A stretch of 64,000 nucleotides of DNA from Oreocharis arfaki (GCA_013398015.1 VZRR01014170.1:215682-279681), one strand, 5' to 3'; shown: positions 1 to 13,017, counted from the stretch's first letter. Notes: generated by a model not told the origin, from the letters alone. A program made the numbers and translations.

Positions 1-727
1 ATATCTGGAAGCAGCATTTGGGCACCACTGATGCCTGGGCTGTCTTCATAATAGGCCTGCTCGGTGCTTACAATTTAAACTACATCTGCAGATTTAGCCT
101 CTGTTGCATCTCTTTGATAATACCTGCAAGGCAAAGGCTCGAGAGCATTCCAGAGCCACAGACCCCTCCAAAGGATCAGCTTCTGCTTTGGTGGAGCTAC
201 TAATCTCTTGGCAGTAGAGAAGCAGCGTCCTGCTCACTCTCAAAGAGAGGATCATGGTGCTTTATTGCAGGTGGGGCCAGAGGAGAGGGGGGGCTGGTGT
301 ACTGTTGGAGTCAGCATGGCCAGAACAGGAAAATGGGGAATTACAGAATGCATCTGGGACCTGCAGGCATCTTGTTTTCATTGCACATTTCAGAAACACA
401 AATTAATAACTGTTATTTTTTTTTGCATTGCTTAGAAGAGACATTACATAACCTTCCTGTGCAATTGTACATCTCCAAGTATGGCCTAAGTTACACAAGT
501 TAAATGGCCTCCTTAAGGTCTGTGTCCTTGACAGTGTACTTGCAGTGCTTGTTGTTGATTTATGCTCTTGTGTTTGTCCTATTTTGCAAATGCAAGTATT
601 TTCTCAGGTATTTAAAAAGCCACATCCCTGTTTTCTGTAAAATATACCCATCCCTCACCCTTCTACATATAGAGAGTAAAGCCCTTAAAAGAATTCATCT
701 TGAGCAGAGCATCAAATAACAAATAAA

Positions 728-885
728 TCACATATCCAATAATATATGCAGCAAAGAGCCTCTTAGTTGAATAAATACATCCATAACATTTCTAAGGATC
801 ATTGCTGCATCAAACACCCCATGATACTCTGCCTCTTCCCTCTCCAGCCTCCCACAAAATTTAGTAAAATACCAATAGATTTGAC
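728..885 (-). CDS. possible 3'-terminal coding exon of an unidentified minus-strand gene
   Basis: Read on the minus strand, an AG ending ATATTTAG at 886-893 is followed by an open frame of 52 codons that ends at a TGA at 728-730. The peptide begins around GQIYWYFTKFCGRLEREE and has an amphipathic, protein-like mix: aromatic-rich start, acidic and basic middle, hydrophobic VFIQLRGSLLHILLDM end. It must be entered after one codon base, which is exactly the phase left by the donor of the candidate exon at 3,861-4,155. That match is the main support. Against it, the acceptor has a weak pyrimidine tract, and an open frame of this length is not rare by chance. I do not recognise the protein. I see no convincing minus-strand AATAAA below position 728 to close the gene. 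Confidence 0.25.
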
Positions 886-928
886 CTAAATATGAGAATT
901 CTTTGTGTTTGGGAAGCGACACTGACAA

Positions 929-3860
929 AATTAATGGACCCTGAGAATATAATCATAACTGTATGCGAGTTTGCTCTCAAGCCCCAGAACTTCCTGGTTT
1001 CTGGAAGCTGTCTAGCATGGGATGGGTTCCTGAGCAGGGGTGTGCCATAGATCTTCCCTGGCAGGCTGAGTGGTTAGTGCAAACAAGTGCTGTGTTGTCT
1101 GGATGCAATAATGGAGAAGGTATTCAAGCCACAAAGCAGATTACTGTGGATGCTTTTCAATTGCTGCAATTAAGATGAACAGGCCAAATCCATGTACCAT
1201 TGTATGGAGATGGCTGGCACGTTGCACTGAAAATAAGACCTGTAGCTTTTAAGTATAAATTATTCCATGATGTGAATTGCAAATGCCAGGTCTTATTTAA
1301 AATGTGCAACCTGAAGGCATAGCAGCAGGAAAGAAATGAGAATGCCCCCATTTATCTTAGCTTTGATGTCTAAACAACAATTTAAATACCCATTATTGAT
1401 TTGCTACAGAAACACTGGATCATCCAGCAAATTGTTTTATTTCACTTTAGCTGGAAATGGTAATATTTGTCCAGTTGACAGATTGTTCCATGTGTACATA
1501 AGTCTATGACAGTGATATGAATAAAATATAATAACAAAGTCATAAAATCAATCTAGGCTGACCACATTCTCTTTCACTTTCTGAGAATACTTGCAAGGAA
1601 TTAATGAGCTTAGTAACCAACCACTTCACATTTAAAATTAGCTTAAAAGAAGTGCAAGAGATATAATTTTTTTCTGAAAAAGAAAAACAACCATGCTTTA
1701 GTTATCTTTCCTTTTAACACCTTTGAATGTAAGTACTGCCTCCACATAGCCCAGAAAATGGGATGTAGAGATACTTCTCTGTGTGTTGCCTCCAGAGCCT
1801 TGCTCCCTGTGTATGCTGCCACAGGCGAGGGGAAAGCGATGGTGGGGAGGAGGCATTTTCCCCCATCTTATCCTTTTTCTTGTGCTGTTTTTGCTTTGTG
1901 TAGTGGGAAGGCAGCCTGTGGTATGCCAGGGGCTGCCAGGACACTTGACCTGCTCTCAGTCAGCCAGTCAAAAACCTCTGCTGTGCTCAGTGCCTTGTCA
2001 GACATGGTGCTTCAGGCTCCTTGTGTGGCTGCATGTTTGGAGAGGCTCTGTCACAATGAGGTCCTCCTGTTGATGACACTTCTGGTGTCAGCATGATGCA
2101 GACATCCCACTCCCTGCCAGGGACTTCCCAGGGGAGATGGAGAGGAGTAGCAGCTTTTGGGGTGGTGCAGCCCAGCAGTGCTGCTGGCTCCATCCTCTCT
2201 GCACTGCCTGGGCTCTGCCTGCCACCAGCAGAGAGAAATGCCCATGCCTGTGTGCCCGTGTTTCTTTTTTCCTCGGTTTAATGAGCTCATGACCCCTAAC
2301 AGAGATGCTGCCCTTGTAATGGCTACTTTCAGCCATGGTATGTGTAGCTTTTGGCATCGTGTTGCCAAGTAGGGCTGTGCATGTGGACTATCAGACACAA
2401 TTACTTTCTCTTGTAGCGCTCCATTAAGATTTAAAACACCCAAGGAGCACTTTGGTAATTCTTATATAAAAAGCAGATACCTACAGTTGGTAGATCATGT
2501 CTCTAAATTAACTCTGTGGTAAGAGGCGATAGTTCCAAGAAGGGGTCTTGTGGAGGCAGATAGGGCCAGGTCCCTCAGCAGCTCTGTCAGCACCTGGTGC
2601 TGCGACCCCATGCCAGCACCTGCTGATAAACACAGCAGCTTCTGGCAGGGGAGCAGCAGGGGGAACGTTTGAACCACAGATTAGTTCTAACAGAAATGCA
2701 TCTTTTCTTACTCCTACTCTTTGTATCCTTTGTACTGTGGTTTTGTCATGAAATGGAATGGGATTTTTGACTTATTAAGTGATACACTTGCATGTCTATA
2801 TTCAGTAAGAAGGAACGAATTAAGCGTCTGTGGCCACAGCTTCTGTGCAGCTGAGGCCAGCTGCAGCATGGCCAGGAGTCTCTTATATCCGTGGTGAAAG
2901 ATTAAATTAAGCAAAACAGTTTAGAGCATTAGCACAAATCTGCAGTTATAGTACAGCACTCTGCCAGTCAGACTCTTGAAAAATCAATAGCAAGGTATGC
3001 ACTCAGTTTTTCTCAGAGAAGGTTACGATTTTGTTACAGTGACAAAATTAGCATTAAGAGCTGGCTTCATGCAGACATTTATATGCTGGCATGAGTCATG
3101 AACTTGAAAAGTAGTCTGCCTAGGTGATTAATTTTCTCTGTGTTATTGCAGATCTTGTCTTTGCTCATGTATTTTTTTTTAAGGCTACATTTAAAAATTA
3201 TTTTAACCCTAAGATTTTGGGCTGAATTTAATTTTAATAGTACTCCTCAACATGACCTCCAATACAGGAGATGGTGGAAATTCAGTTTAAATTCATGAGT
3301 CTTGTGTTTTAAGTACTTGCCTGGAATTAAGTGGATCTGGCACAGAACACCGACCCATGTGTGTGATCTTTTGCAAGTTCTTCCCTGCATTTGCTGCCAG
3401 CTTTAAAATGGGGCTAATTATATTCATTGTAGGAATGTCCCAGGAGTTGAAAGTGTTTGTGAAGAAGCCTGATTTCATGATGGCAGAGATTCCCTGATCT
3501 ATTGCATGTCATAAAGCTGGGATCTCCCAGGGCCAGTGGAAATGCCATATACATGTGTGGAGAGAGCTGAGTCATTCATCTCATTCTTCTCAGGCTGTGG
3601 AAGAGTGGAAAACAAGCACAGGTTCGTACCAGCACTACCTTTTATAGCAACCATTTTTTTGCTTCAGACTTATGTCCCTTTGGAAATCTGATCTAGGAAC
3701 ACTCCCTAAAGTGCTGGGAGATGCCCTGAATCTCAGACAGCACTGCAGAGCCTTTTCTCTCCACCATCATTATTGCTTCTCTTGCCAGTACTGTCCTGTA
3801 GATGAGAAGAGGTTCAAAATACAGGGCAGAACTGATGAGATCTCACGGGCACCATCTCAC
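929..3860. other. non-coding stretch, nothing supported
   Basis: AT-rich single-copy-looking sequence with scattered open frames on both strands, densest around 1,760-2,440. None has family-like motifs together with good splice sites. No complete transposable element is recognisable. Confidence 0.5.
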
Positions 3861-4155
3861 CGGGCAGCATCCAGTTGATGCTGAAGGTCACATGAACACT
3901 GCTGGCAGGCTGATACATAAACATAATTCGTGCATGTGAAGCAAATGAAAGGTTAGTTTCCATCCCTGCAAACCTCTCTGGATCCTCATAAGCTGGCACA
4001 AAGCTTCTGAAGGCTTTCAGTGGCACAGTGTTATGACTACAGGCGCAAAACGGCATCTGCAGATAGGCAGCAGGTTGAAATACATGCTCTGTGTCATTGA
4101 GAATGTCACTTGATGTACTTACCATGCTGAGCCTCGAGAGTACAGTACTGAATTT
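3861..4155 (-). CDS. possible internal coding exon of an unidentified minus-strand gene
   Basis: On the minus strand a good acceptor (TTTCTTATATCCCAG, reading into 4,155) opens a 98-codon frame without stops. It closes at a donor, CCCG|GTGAGA, just below 3,861. The translation looks like real protein: alternating hydrophobics (ARIMFMYQP, VHVTFSINWMLPG), a CACSHN cluster, and an acidic turn (AYEDPERFAGMETN). A second acceptor (TATCTGCAG, entering at 4,056) and an internal GTAAGT donor around 4,117-4,122 mean the true exon could be only 3,861-4,056; both versions keep the same frame. The exon ends one base into a codon, which fits the candidate exon at 728-885. I do not recognise the family, so no function is given. 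A chance open frame or an old coding remnant remains possible. Confidence 0.38.
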
Positions 4156-4698
4156 CTGGGATATAAGAAACACAGCGAGCTAGATTTATGGATTCTTGTG
4201 CAACCTATGACAGCAATGAATACAAATAAAAACACATCTACGGTAAATATGCCTACATGAGCACATATGTCCTTACAAAAATACATGCTTTAGGTCCTAA
4301 GAGTTGCTGGCTTGGAAAAGTACTTTTCATTAAACATATTTTTGTAGTGCTTGGATGACATATTTTGGACACCAAGGATTTATGTCTGGATTAAAAAGAA
4401 GTATTTTTTTAGCTCACTGAACTTTTGAGTAATCAATTGGTTTTCATCCATAGGAAAATTTATTCTAAAATTATGATTTATATGGTTTACAAGTGTTACT
4501 GTGAGAATCAGTTTGAAATAGCCTAAATACCTAAAGTGATAAGAAACTGATAATTTTCACGATAATGTAATGTTTTTCTAAAGTTTGTGCTGTATAACAT
4601 TTTTTGGAACTTGCTTTCCTTCAAGAAAAAAGGTAGTTTTTGTCTGATACTGCTTTGACAACAAGAAGACATAAAACTATTGAAACCCTTTGGATTAT

Positions 4699-4990
4699 AA
4701 TAGAATCATAGAAAAATTGAGTTTGAAGAGACCTTTAAAGGCCATCTAGATCCAATCCCCTGCAATAACCAGGGACATCTTCAACTAGATCCGACTCCCA
4801 TCCAACCTGATCTTGAATGTTTCCAGGGTTGAGACATCTACCGGGTTGCTTCCTGGGCAACCTGTTCCAGTGTTTCACCACCCTCATTGTAAAAAACTTC
4901 TTTATATCTAATCTAAATTGACCCTTTTTTACCTTAAAACCATTGCCCCTCATCCTATTGCAACAGGCCCTGCTGAAAAGCAAATTTGTT
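4699..4990 (-). mobile_element. CR1 LINE 3'-end fragment, minus orientation
   Basis: The left edge begins with TAGAATCATAGAA, the complement of the short ATTCTATGA-type repeats that end CR1 elements in birds. Reading leftwards on the minus strand, the sequence matches the end of the CR1 second open frame: FRLDIKKFFT and VVKHWNRLPR, the usual C-terminal CR1 reverse-transcriptase-protein motifs. These are followed by the short 3' untranslated part. The copy is 5'-truncated, as most CR1 copies are, and diverged. It cannot encode a functional protein. Confidence 0.9.
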
Positions 4991-7900
4991 CTGGATTTGT
5001 TAGTGCCAAGCCTTGTTTTACACAAGAAAAGAAAAGTGTTTGTTCTGGGAGAGATTTCTGGAAAAAAAGAAGAGTCACAAGCACCAAAGTTCAGCACCAC
5101 TTGTGCTTCCATGTGGGGTGTGTGCTTGTCCCACCTGCACTGGGTTTGTGACAGAATGGAGCAGACCCACAACATCTGACCACGTGCTGTGGACACCAAA
5201 TGCACAGGAGTTAGCCAGACCCCTGATGTCCCACATGAGCAATACTAAATCATCATAAGCAAATTCACTTTTCAAATTTATATGCTTATGAAGGCATTGC
5301 TGCTACAAAAGGCCTCTGGATGCATGATGTGTGTTGTTAAGGACACCATCTTGGGAGCAATACGCTCAGAAAAACACTTGGTAAAAAACTGTCCCAGGCA
5401 ATATATGGCTCAAATGCCAAAGTATGCAACAAAACCAAGTTAAATAAACTGCAAAATCTATTTATATTGCTAATTGATGACTGCTCCCTAGGTCTCATGA
5501 TTTTGTCCTTTTCCTTGGGTTTACTCTTTTCCATTTTTGAGAACCCTTTTTTCAAAATCTCTTTTTACCTTGAACCAAACAGGTATGAAAAGCATGGTGT
5601 CCCTTATCTTCGTGGGTGTCTAGTTGTTGAAGAAACGCAGACTTGAGGAATCATCCAGTCCATCCTCTTGGGCAAAAGCCAGATTTCTGTCCTGCTCACA
5701 GGCTTAGGATAAGAATATGGTCTCTGTCTTCTCCATATAAGCTCAAACACCTGATAAGTGATGATCATGTAGGAAAGCAGCAGGATGATTAGCCATTCCC
5801 AGTACTATGTTGTCAATGGGCTGCCTTCCATGACGTCCACCGCTATTCCACCAGATACTCCATCCGGGAAAATACATCCGGGAAAATACCCTAGCTTCAA
5901 AGGCTTAGTGTTGAACCTGCTTGCAATCTCAAAAGTCCTCTTTTGTCTTGGAAAAGAAACTGATAGCATTTTTTCTAAGCCTGGTTCTTTTGTTTTTAAA
6001 TTTTTTTTTATTTCTCTTCAATGCTAGAGAGAAAGAGGTTACAGCCTTTTGCTCTAAAGCCCAGGGTGAAAACAGCCATGAGTTGAAGGTTGAGAAAAAT
6101 TCCCACTGATTAAAAGAATGCTTAAATGTTCTTTCAAGACAGAAGAAATTAACTGTGCTTTGTTAAAACATCTTAAACCTGGTGGGAAAACATTCTGATT
6201 CCTGGCAACTGTGCTTCTCTCTCAAGATACCATTTTGAGAGGCTCACCCTTTTTCTAAAATACTTTCTAGGCTCGACACTAATTTCTGTGCTGGCTTCTA
6301 TTTATCTATCTCACTTATTTATTTTCCCTTCCTTTGCTCTTGAGGAAGGGAGTGTCCATTTCAGGTTCTGGTTGCTTTTTCAGTAAACTCTGAATTTATG
6401 CTGTTTGTGCAGCACCTGGCAGAGAGAGCTCTCTGCTCACGCCCAGGACTCTGCTATCACAGCCATGCTGAAGGAATCACGCTGCTCTGGGAATATCACT
6501 GGTGCATGGAACTGGGAAAGGCTGGTGGCTCCGTGTGTTTTCAGGTCTCTCTGGCTTCCAGTCAGTGTTGGTGAAGTGGTCCCGATTTACAGTTGTTCTC
6601 CATTGCAAGAGGGGAGATAGAGATGCTGAGAGGGGTGAGCTCCCCTGTGAGGACTGGGAGAAGTAGGAGCGGGCTGTAGGGAAGCACCACCACACATGGG
6701 TGCTGGCTTTGTTGGGGGAGGCAGCAGCCACACAGACATCTCCCACCCAGTCTGGACCCAAGGCCCCTCTTATGTTAAACAAAATCAGCGTTCGGGAGGC
6801 TGTCTTGGTACACAGGACTGTAGTGTTGGTCTGCGTGGTAAATATTTTTGGATAGCTTGAATATGAGATGTGGGCAGAGAAGATTCTTTTTACTGTATTG
6901 TATTTTAAGGAAAGGTAGTTGGGCAGTTGCCAATAAAGAAAATTTTGCTTCCAGCTTTGAGGGGAAATTTGCATTTCCCTGCTTCCTTTTCCATATATAT
7001 ATATATGGAAATTATTCTGTGTTGTAATAAGAAAGGGTTGGTTTGTTCAGCACACTTCAATGTTTAACCAATAGCTTCTTATTTTAACAATAGAATTGCT
7101 CTAAGACATGCTCTGAAGTTTTGTTCATTTCTGGTGGCTGTCTTCTTGACTACTGAATGTGTTTAGAACCATTAATGACATCAGTTTGGCAAGAAGTTTT
7201 GAGGAGCAGTTTTGAAATCTCTGAGCTTTCTTGTCTCCATGTACAGCAGTTTATACTGAAATTCTGCAGCACACCTATCCTGGGTACCAGCTAGAGGAGA
7301 GAGAGTAAAAATTTCAGTCTAATACAGTTTTGTGGAACAAACTTTGATGCATGACCACACTGAACTGAGAGTACAAAACCAAAATTTCATGAATGATGTG
7401 GTTGAGATTTGGCTTAGATTGAGGTGGGTCTTAGGTTGTCTTATTTCTCAATGCCAATTATTGCAAGTTATATTAAAAAACTCTCACCTTCCTGCACTTG
7501 CTTTCCCCTCTAAAGGGTATGTGAAGAACTCTGTGTGACGCCAAAAACAATATTGGTTTTTGGAATCAGCTTTCAGGATGTGCTGAAAGTTGTGTAATCA
7601 GCACCTTACCTCTCAGAAAGAGGTGCTTTACTCTCCAGCATCTCACAGGCAAGCAGGGCCTGGGAAAGTTGGTTTTTTCGGATACTCGAGAGACCGGAGT
7701 AGAGAATTAAATAGTCTGGAAGTGTATCAAAAGTTTCTCCACCCTGGGTTCAAAGCTAGGCCTGTCTTGACATCAGACTCTTTCTCCAGGCTACAACAAT
7801 ATTTGGGGGAAATAAAAACTGAGTCAAAAGAAACTTTGAAAATATCTTAGTAATTAGAAGAATACAGTAGAAAAATGCTAAATCAGGTTACAATTTTTGC

Positions 7901-8820
7901 TAAAACCTGAGGGAAAAGCAGTACTAACATTGTGAGAAGCACTGGAAAAGAAACATGCACAACCAGGGGAGTGAGCTGTTGGCAGTACTGCCTAGTCCAC
8001 AGGCGAGCTATGATCCAGCATGAGGAATTCCAGGTGATCAGAAGCCATGTCCTGTGCTCTCAGCTTCGAAACCATGTACCCTCTACGGACTACAGCATTG
8101 CTGTCCTAATATGAATGTGCATTCAGAAAGCTACTAAATACAAAATAATCATGTTTTTACCTGCATTTGGTGATTTGAAACCGGCATTGGTTACCGTGAT
8201 ACCCTTCCTGAAACCATATGGTGATACAATTTCCATTTACTTTGAAGTACTGGGCTGTGGGGCTCTAGAAGTTGCTTCTGATGTTGTTCAGCTTTCCTTG
8301 CTGCGGTCACTGCGTCTGAGCAGCAAATGGTTGGTGGATGTCAGTACCCACTTCATCGCCTCAGTGCCTGTGAACCAGAGCTCTGACTCGCAGAGAAGCG
8401 GTTTCTTTTTAGATGGTTTAACTAATATTTGGATTTAGATGATATTTATGAAGCACCTTGAAGTCCACATAAGATAGGCCATTCAGGACTATGCATGTGT
8501 AAGCAACTTGTCTCTCCTTTTCAGCAGCTGCCTAAGCAAGTTTTGTGATTAAACGTTGTGTGTTTTGGACTGTGGTTCTGCAGTGCGAGTGGTTTGGCAG
8601 CAGTGCTGGATGAACGAGTTGCTGCCCCTGGCACTGTGCTTAGGGCAGTGTAACTGGTGCAAAGTGGGGTTTTGCCTTTGATAGAGCTGGGAGTGAGACA
8701 GTTCTTGGGCATCCAGGAATTCTTGGGCCACTGGCCCACCAGGCTTATGAATTGCTGAATGCATTTTACAGTGTGATGTTCATAGTAGAATAATTACTAA
8801 GTGGTCAAATGTGACTGACA
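4991..8820. other. non-coding stretch with minor sequence features
   Basis: No supported gene. It contains a two-copy 14-bp direct repeat (5,861-5,888) and a TA-rich palindrome near 6,989-7,010. A small minus-strand splice-like unit lies at 7,610-7,659 (50 nt, open, GTAAGG donor), but it is too short to call. A 165-codon open frame on the minus strand near 6,477-6,974 has no recognisable motif or usable exon boundaries. Confidence 0.5.
5861..5888. repeat. two-copy 14-bp tandem repeat
   Basis: The unit CATCCGGGAAAATA occurs twice back to back without mismatch. It is a short slippage-type duplication with no evident function. Confidence 0.85.
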
Positions 8821-8911
8821 TGAGCTCGTTTGGTTAGAGCATGGTGCTAATAATGCCAAGGCTGTGGACTTGATCCTTGTGGGTCCCTTCCAACTGAGAA
8901 TATTCTGTGAC
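8821..8911 (+). mobile_element. TguSINE1-like tRNA-Ile/CR1 composite SINE, internally deleted
   Basis: The 5' part carries an A-box-like stretch (GGTTAGAGCATGGTGC) and the anticodon-loop region CTAATAATGCC of a tRNA-Ile-type promoter. The 3' part (CTTGTGGGTCCCTTCCAACT, then GAATATTCTGTGA) is the CR1-derived tail. This combination is known from songbird genomes. The normal B box and the linker between the tRNA and CR1 halves are missing: the tRNA half joins directly to the GGACTTGATCC of the tail. The copy is about 40 bp short and lacks a full RNA polymerase III promoter. Its presence is the clearest taxonomic clue for an oscine host. Confidence 0.85.
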
Positions 8912-11900
8912 TTGAAAATAGATTTTTGTTCGGCAAAGAATGCTCCTCCTGTTGCAGGGTTGTTCAGAAATGGCTGATCCATGCTCCCCAGCGAATGAGC
9001 CGCAGCTTGGTGAGACCAGCAGGAAAGCAGCAGTGGTGCTGAGAGAACCCAGCTGGAACCATACCCTGCTGCTGGCCTCCAGAGCTCACACCAAGCCAGG
9101 GTTTGTGCAGAGGTCCAATGAGGAAAAGCAGTGTATTGTTCCTTACCCATAAGAGCAAACTCCTCAGTCTCCTGATAAGTAGAACACTTCAGGATAAGCT
9201 AGACCTGGAGATTCGGAGTGGAGCGTCCTGAAGGGAGAAACAGAGCCATTCAGATGATATAATAAGGGGTAATACCAGCACTTATTTCTGCTGAGATCTC
9301 CTCTTCCTAAATGGCTAAGTAAACAACCCAGGCAGCTGCTGGCCACTTTGTCTCACTTCAATATCTAGCATAGCAAAAAGCAAATACAGAGATTCTTCTG
9401 TAAATGGTCAGATGGTAACAGGTTGATATACTGTGGGGAATATGGGTTTTTAGAAAACAGAGAAGACTTTGCAAAGCTTGTATATTTTTGAAGCAATCAC
9501 AAGCTTTTTAATAAGGTAGTTGATATGAAATTCAGGGCTGATATCACATTGAAACTGAGTTTAGAAATTTAAATACCTTTGTGTCAAAGGTAAATCCATA
9601 TTTAATTTTGCTTTCATGAATTATCTGGAATTTTAAACTAGTTGATTATTGCAATTTGTGGAAAGTTACAGTTTTGGAGCACTGAAACTGCCTTGGAGAG
9701 TTCTAGCAAAATCTGTGACTCCCAAGAGGAAATTCAACATCATAATTATGTCAATTAGAGGAAAAAAAATCCCAAGACAAACTTTTATCAATCAAAACCC
9801 AGAGGAAAGAAAAGGTTATATAGTAACAGTGAGGAAGAGGGTCTGGGCATTAACAGTTAACAAATTAAACACACCACAGCAGAATTTGCAAAAAGGCAAA
9901 GTCTGTTCCAGGCAAGTCTCCTAGTGTTTCAGTTCCATCTGATCCAGGATTACGTTCAGTTCTTCCCTATAGGAAAACTGCACAGTTTAAGAATAAAGTG
10001 TGTTAAAGTAATGGCAGATTTTAGTTTCAGGTAGTATACAGTGGGGGTTTCTCAGTGCATATGTGCCCTGGACATGTATTATTACAGGTCATGGCAATGA
10101 TTCTGAGTTCTATTTATCCTTTGTCTTCCCTTTAAGTCCTCAGAGTGATTGTTTTCTCTGAACAACACAGGAAACACTGGGAATGATGAGAAAACAGTGG
10201 GAAGAACAAAGAGCAAATAACAAGGGACAGGGATAACTCCAAAAGTTAGGAAAAATTAGGCTTAAGGCCAACTTTCGTGAGAAGGCAGGTAGAGCTGGAA
10301 ATATACAGTCTAAGAGGAGGGCCAGAAGCACTATTACATTATTTTAAAACAAAATGTTGGTATTTTTAAAAATAGTAACAGAAAGAAAATAATTACTGCG
10401 GGTGACCAAAGAAATAAGCAAGCACAGAAAAGGTGAGTCAAACAACGTATTTGGGAAAATATGTAAGACTGTTTAAAAAAAAGGGGGAGAATTTGAATCA
10501 CTCTTGGAGTTTGTTGTGCTTAAAACCGGCTTAATTCTTAGTGTGACTATAAGGAAACTTTATTTTCTGTGGAAAAGCTGGGCTTCATTGAAACACGATA
10601 TTGCCTCAAAAAGTGCTCACCATACTGAAAAAATAACTTTTTTGTCAGTACATTTCCTTAAATTAAAAACAAATGACTAAATGTTGAGATTTTCTACTGA
10701 TAATTCACATTATGTGCTGGAACAGAAGCAAAATTTTTTTGTGAAGGCAAAGGTTTTTCTAATCACCTTCCTGTCTTGCTTTGCTTGCTTGAACAAGATG
10801 TGGCTGTATAATGGTGCTAAACCTTGGTGAAGTGCAGATCACATCCATGATCAGGCATCCAAAAGGGCAGAATACCTCACCCTCTGAGCTTTGAGTGAGT
10901 GTCCCCTGCTGCAGAGATGCCTGAGGTCAAACAGTGATGTTAAAGCCTCCCAGCAGTGACAGTAAGAAGAAAGAAGCCAACCAGGAGCTCCTTTCTTCCT
11001 TGCAGCTCTGAAATGTGTGGCGGGAGAGCAGCCTCCATCCCCTATGGTTCTTCAAAACTGTTTTCCTTGCAGAAAAGGGAAACTTCTGCAATCTTCTGCC
11101 TTCCCTTTGCTTTGCTGCTATGGGTTCCTGGTGGAGAAAAGCGTGTCTGTGAAAAACAAGGGGCAAAGCTATGGTGCACATTGTGCAGCCGTTCTGAATC
11201 CTTAGCATTTAGACAGTAAAAATAGCTTTACAGAGCAACAGACACTCTCCAGTTCAGCTCCGTGTCTTCAGCAAACTACAAATTATCTGACTTGCAAACT
11301 CTGCAGTGTGATGAGTTAAGTAAATGTCCTTTTGCTTCTGGACAACAAGTCCAAATAATATAAAAGTAGTGTCCAGTTACAAAATTATCAAACAATTGTG
11401 TTTCTTTCCTAGTCCATGCTCATAAATGGCAGCAGCCAAGGCACGCATGGGTGTTGTGAGTCTGAGCAGCAGTAGATGAGTAGGGCTTTCCAGGAGAGTG
11501 AGCAGAGCCTTCTGTGACAAGCCCAAGCACTTGGGAGGTGAGGGAGCAGAGAGGGTGGTGACAGCGGGGGAATGCAGGTACTGCCTGTGGCCTCTGGAGA
11601 AGAGCGGGGACAAGGCTGTTGCTTTGTGTTGATCTTTCAAAGCAGTGAGCATTTCTCAAGAGAGCCTATCTGCTTTTCTTGCTAAATATAGGCCTGCCTT
11701 TCTCCTTCCCAGTCAGTAAGTGTAGTTGGCTGTGGGCACCAAAGCCGTCTGCAGACTCTGTCCTTTCTACTCCTCCTGTCCCGCTCGTGCCTTCTGTGAC
11801 CGGCTCTGTAACACAGTTATGGAAGCTTTGCTGCTCCCAATGTTCCTGCTGCTCCCAGCGTGGAGCTTGCGCTGGGGAAGGAGCAGGGGCTGCCTGCCCT

Positions 11901-13017
11901 GCAGTGGCTGTGCCTTAGGGAGGCAGGTGAGTGTCTGGCTGTACACAGAAATCAGGTGGGATTTGGGGTTCTGGACAGAGTGTCTGTCAAATTATGCTCT
12001 GCTCTGCCGAGGTCTCCTTGTCACTGATGAATTCAAAATGAAAATCAGAAAAGCCATCCCACAGAGGGTCTTGTTCTCTGAATGTGAGTCTGAACATCAA
12101 AGGACCATGTTTCAATACCGTGCATTAACCCAGGTATATGTCAGCTGAGTCCACACCAATCCTCTGGCTCCAAGTTCAGGAAAGCATCCTTCTTCAAGAG
12201 TACTCTTGAGCTTTCATTTGTAGATCTGTTTTTATGGCATCCTGGTTTCTGGAGTGAAAGGCACATTAATGTCCTGTGAAATGGGGGCTCCAGTGAACAG
12301 CAGTACTGAAATCTCTGACTACATCCCCTCCAGCCTAGTGAGACCTAAAGGTCCCTTCTGCAGAGAAATTTGATCTGTCTAAACCTGAATCTTTATGCAA
12401 AAACTTAAGTTAATGCATCATATGTGAAGTTTAAATCAAATCTGAAATCTAAAATGCATTAATTAAAAATAATATTTCCTCTTAGTATTCTTATTTATCC
12501 TTTTAGTAAAAAGTGTGATCTTTACTGACATCACTTAGTCCAAAAGCAATTCACTTTGCAGCCATTTTGTTTCCCCTGCTCCGTATTTCTTTTTGAAGAC
12601 ATTCGGATTCATGGTTCTCCTTTATTTCTTTCCCTTTTCAGGCTTTATTTTGCAAGCAACTCTTTATAGAGGAGTTCAGCATTTGTAAACTTTTGGTGAT
12701 GGCAGGGCTGGAATGCTAGCGGTAGCACTGCATTTTCCTCTGAGGGACTCCACAGATGAGGTGCCAAACTCCTGTGAAGTGTTGGTACATTAACATAAGA
12801 ACTGGAATACTGGTGGAGATGAAGAGAGGATCCCTAACATCCTAATGCTGTTTCCTGTGGGAGGCAGGAATGATGATTAAAGAAAGTGTACTAGACAGTA
12901 GAACAATTAAGAAGTTTAAGACATAAGTTATGTTTTCCCCTTCCTTGTCGTTAGTGATTTAGAGTCTTCTGTACAATAGACAATATTCTACACAATAATC
13001 TGAGTGATGTTGTTTAA
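8912..13017. other. non-coding stretch, one possible signal-peptide exon
   Basis: AT-rich sequence without recognisable repeats. A short island of higher GC at about 11,680-11,930 contains the only candidate exon, described separately. The remaining open frames look like chance frames. Confidence 0.45.
11819..11926 (+). CDS. weak candidate first coding exon with signal-peptide-like start
   Basis: An ATG with G at -3 and G at +4 opens a 36-codon frame starting MEALLLPMFLLLPAWSLRWG, which resembles a short secretory signal peptide followed by a Cys-containing segment. The frame reaches a near-perfect donor, GGCAG|GTGAGT, at 11,927 after a whole number of codons. The local sequence is GC-richer than its surroundings. 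No partner exon or promoter could be identified, and Leu-rich starts arise readily from CTG-rich DNA. I treat it as a hint rather than a gene. Confidence 0.15.

Noticed and set aside
6477..6974. 165-codon minus-strand open frame
   Set aside because: No splice boundaries, motifs or codon pattern supporting a gene. It spans unrelated AT-rich and GC-rich sequence.
7217..7273. Pyrimidine-rich minus-strand acceptor (CTCTCTCCTCTAG) with an open frame to the left
   Set aside because: No convincing donor was found, and the frame ends in a stop after about 46 codons without recognisable content.
7610..7659. 50-nt minus-strand unit with GTAAGG donor and open frame
   Set aside because: Too short to judge. 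Its phases do not link the 20-kb and 4-kb candidates.
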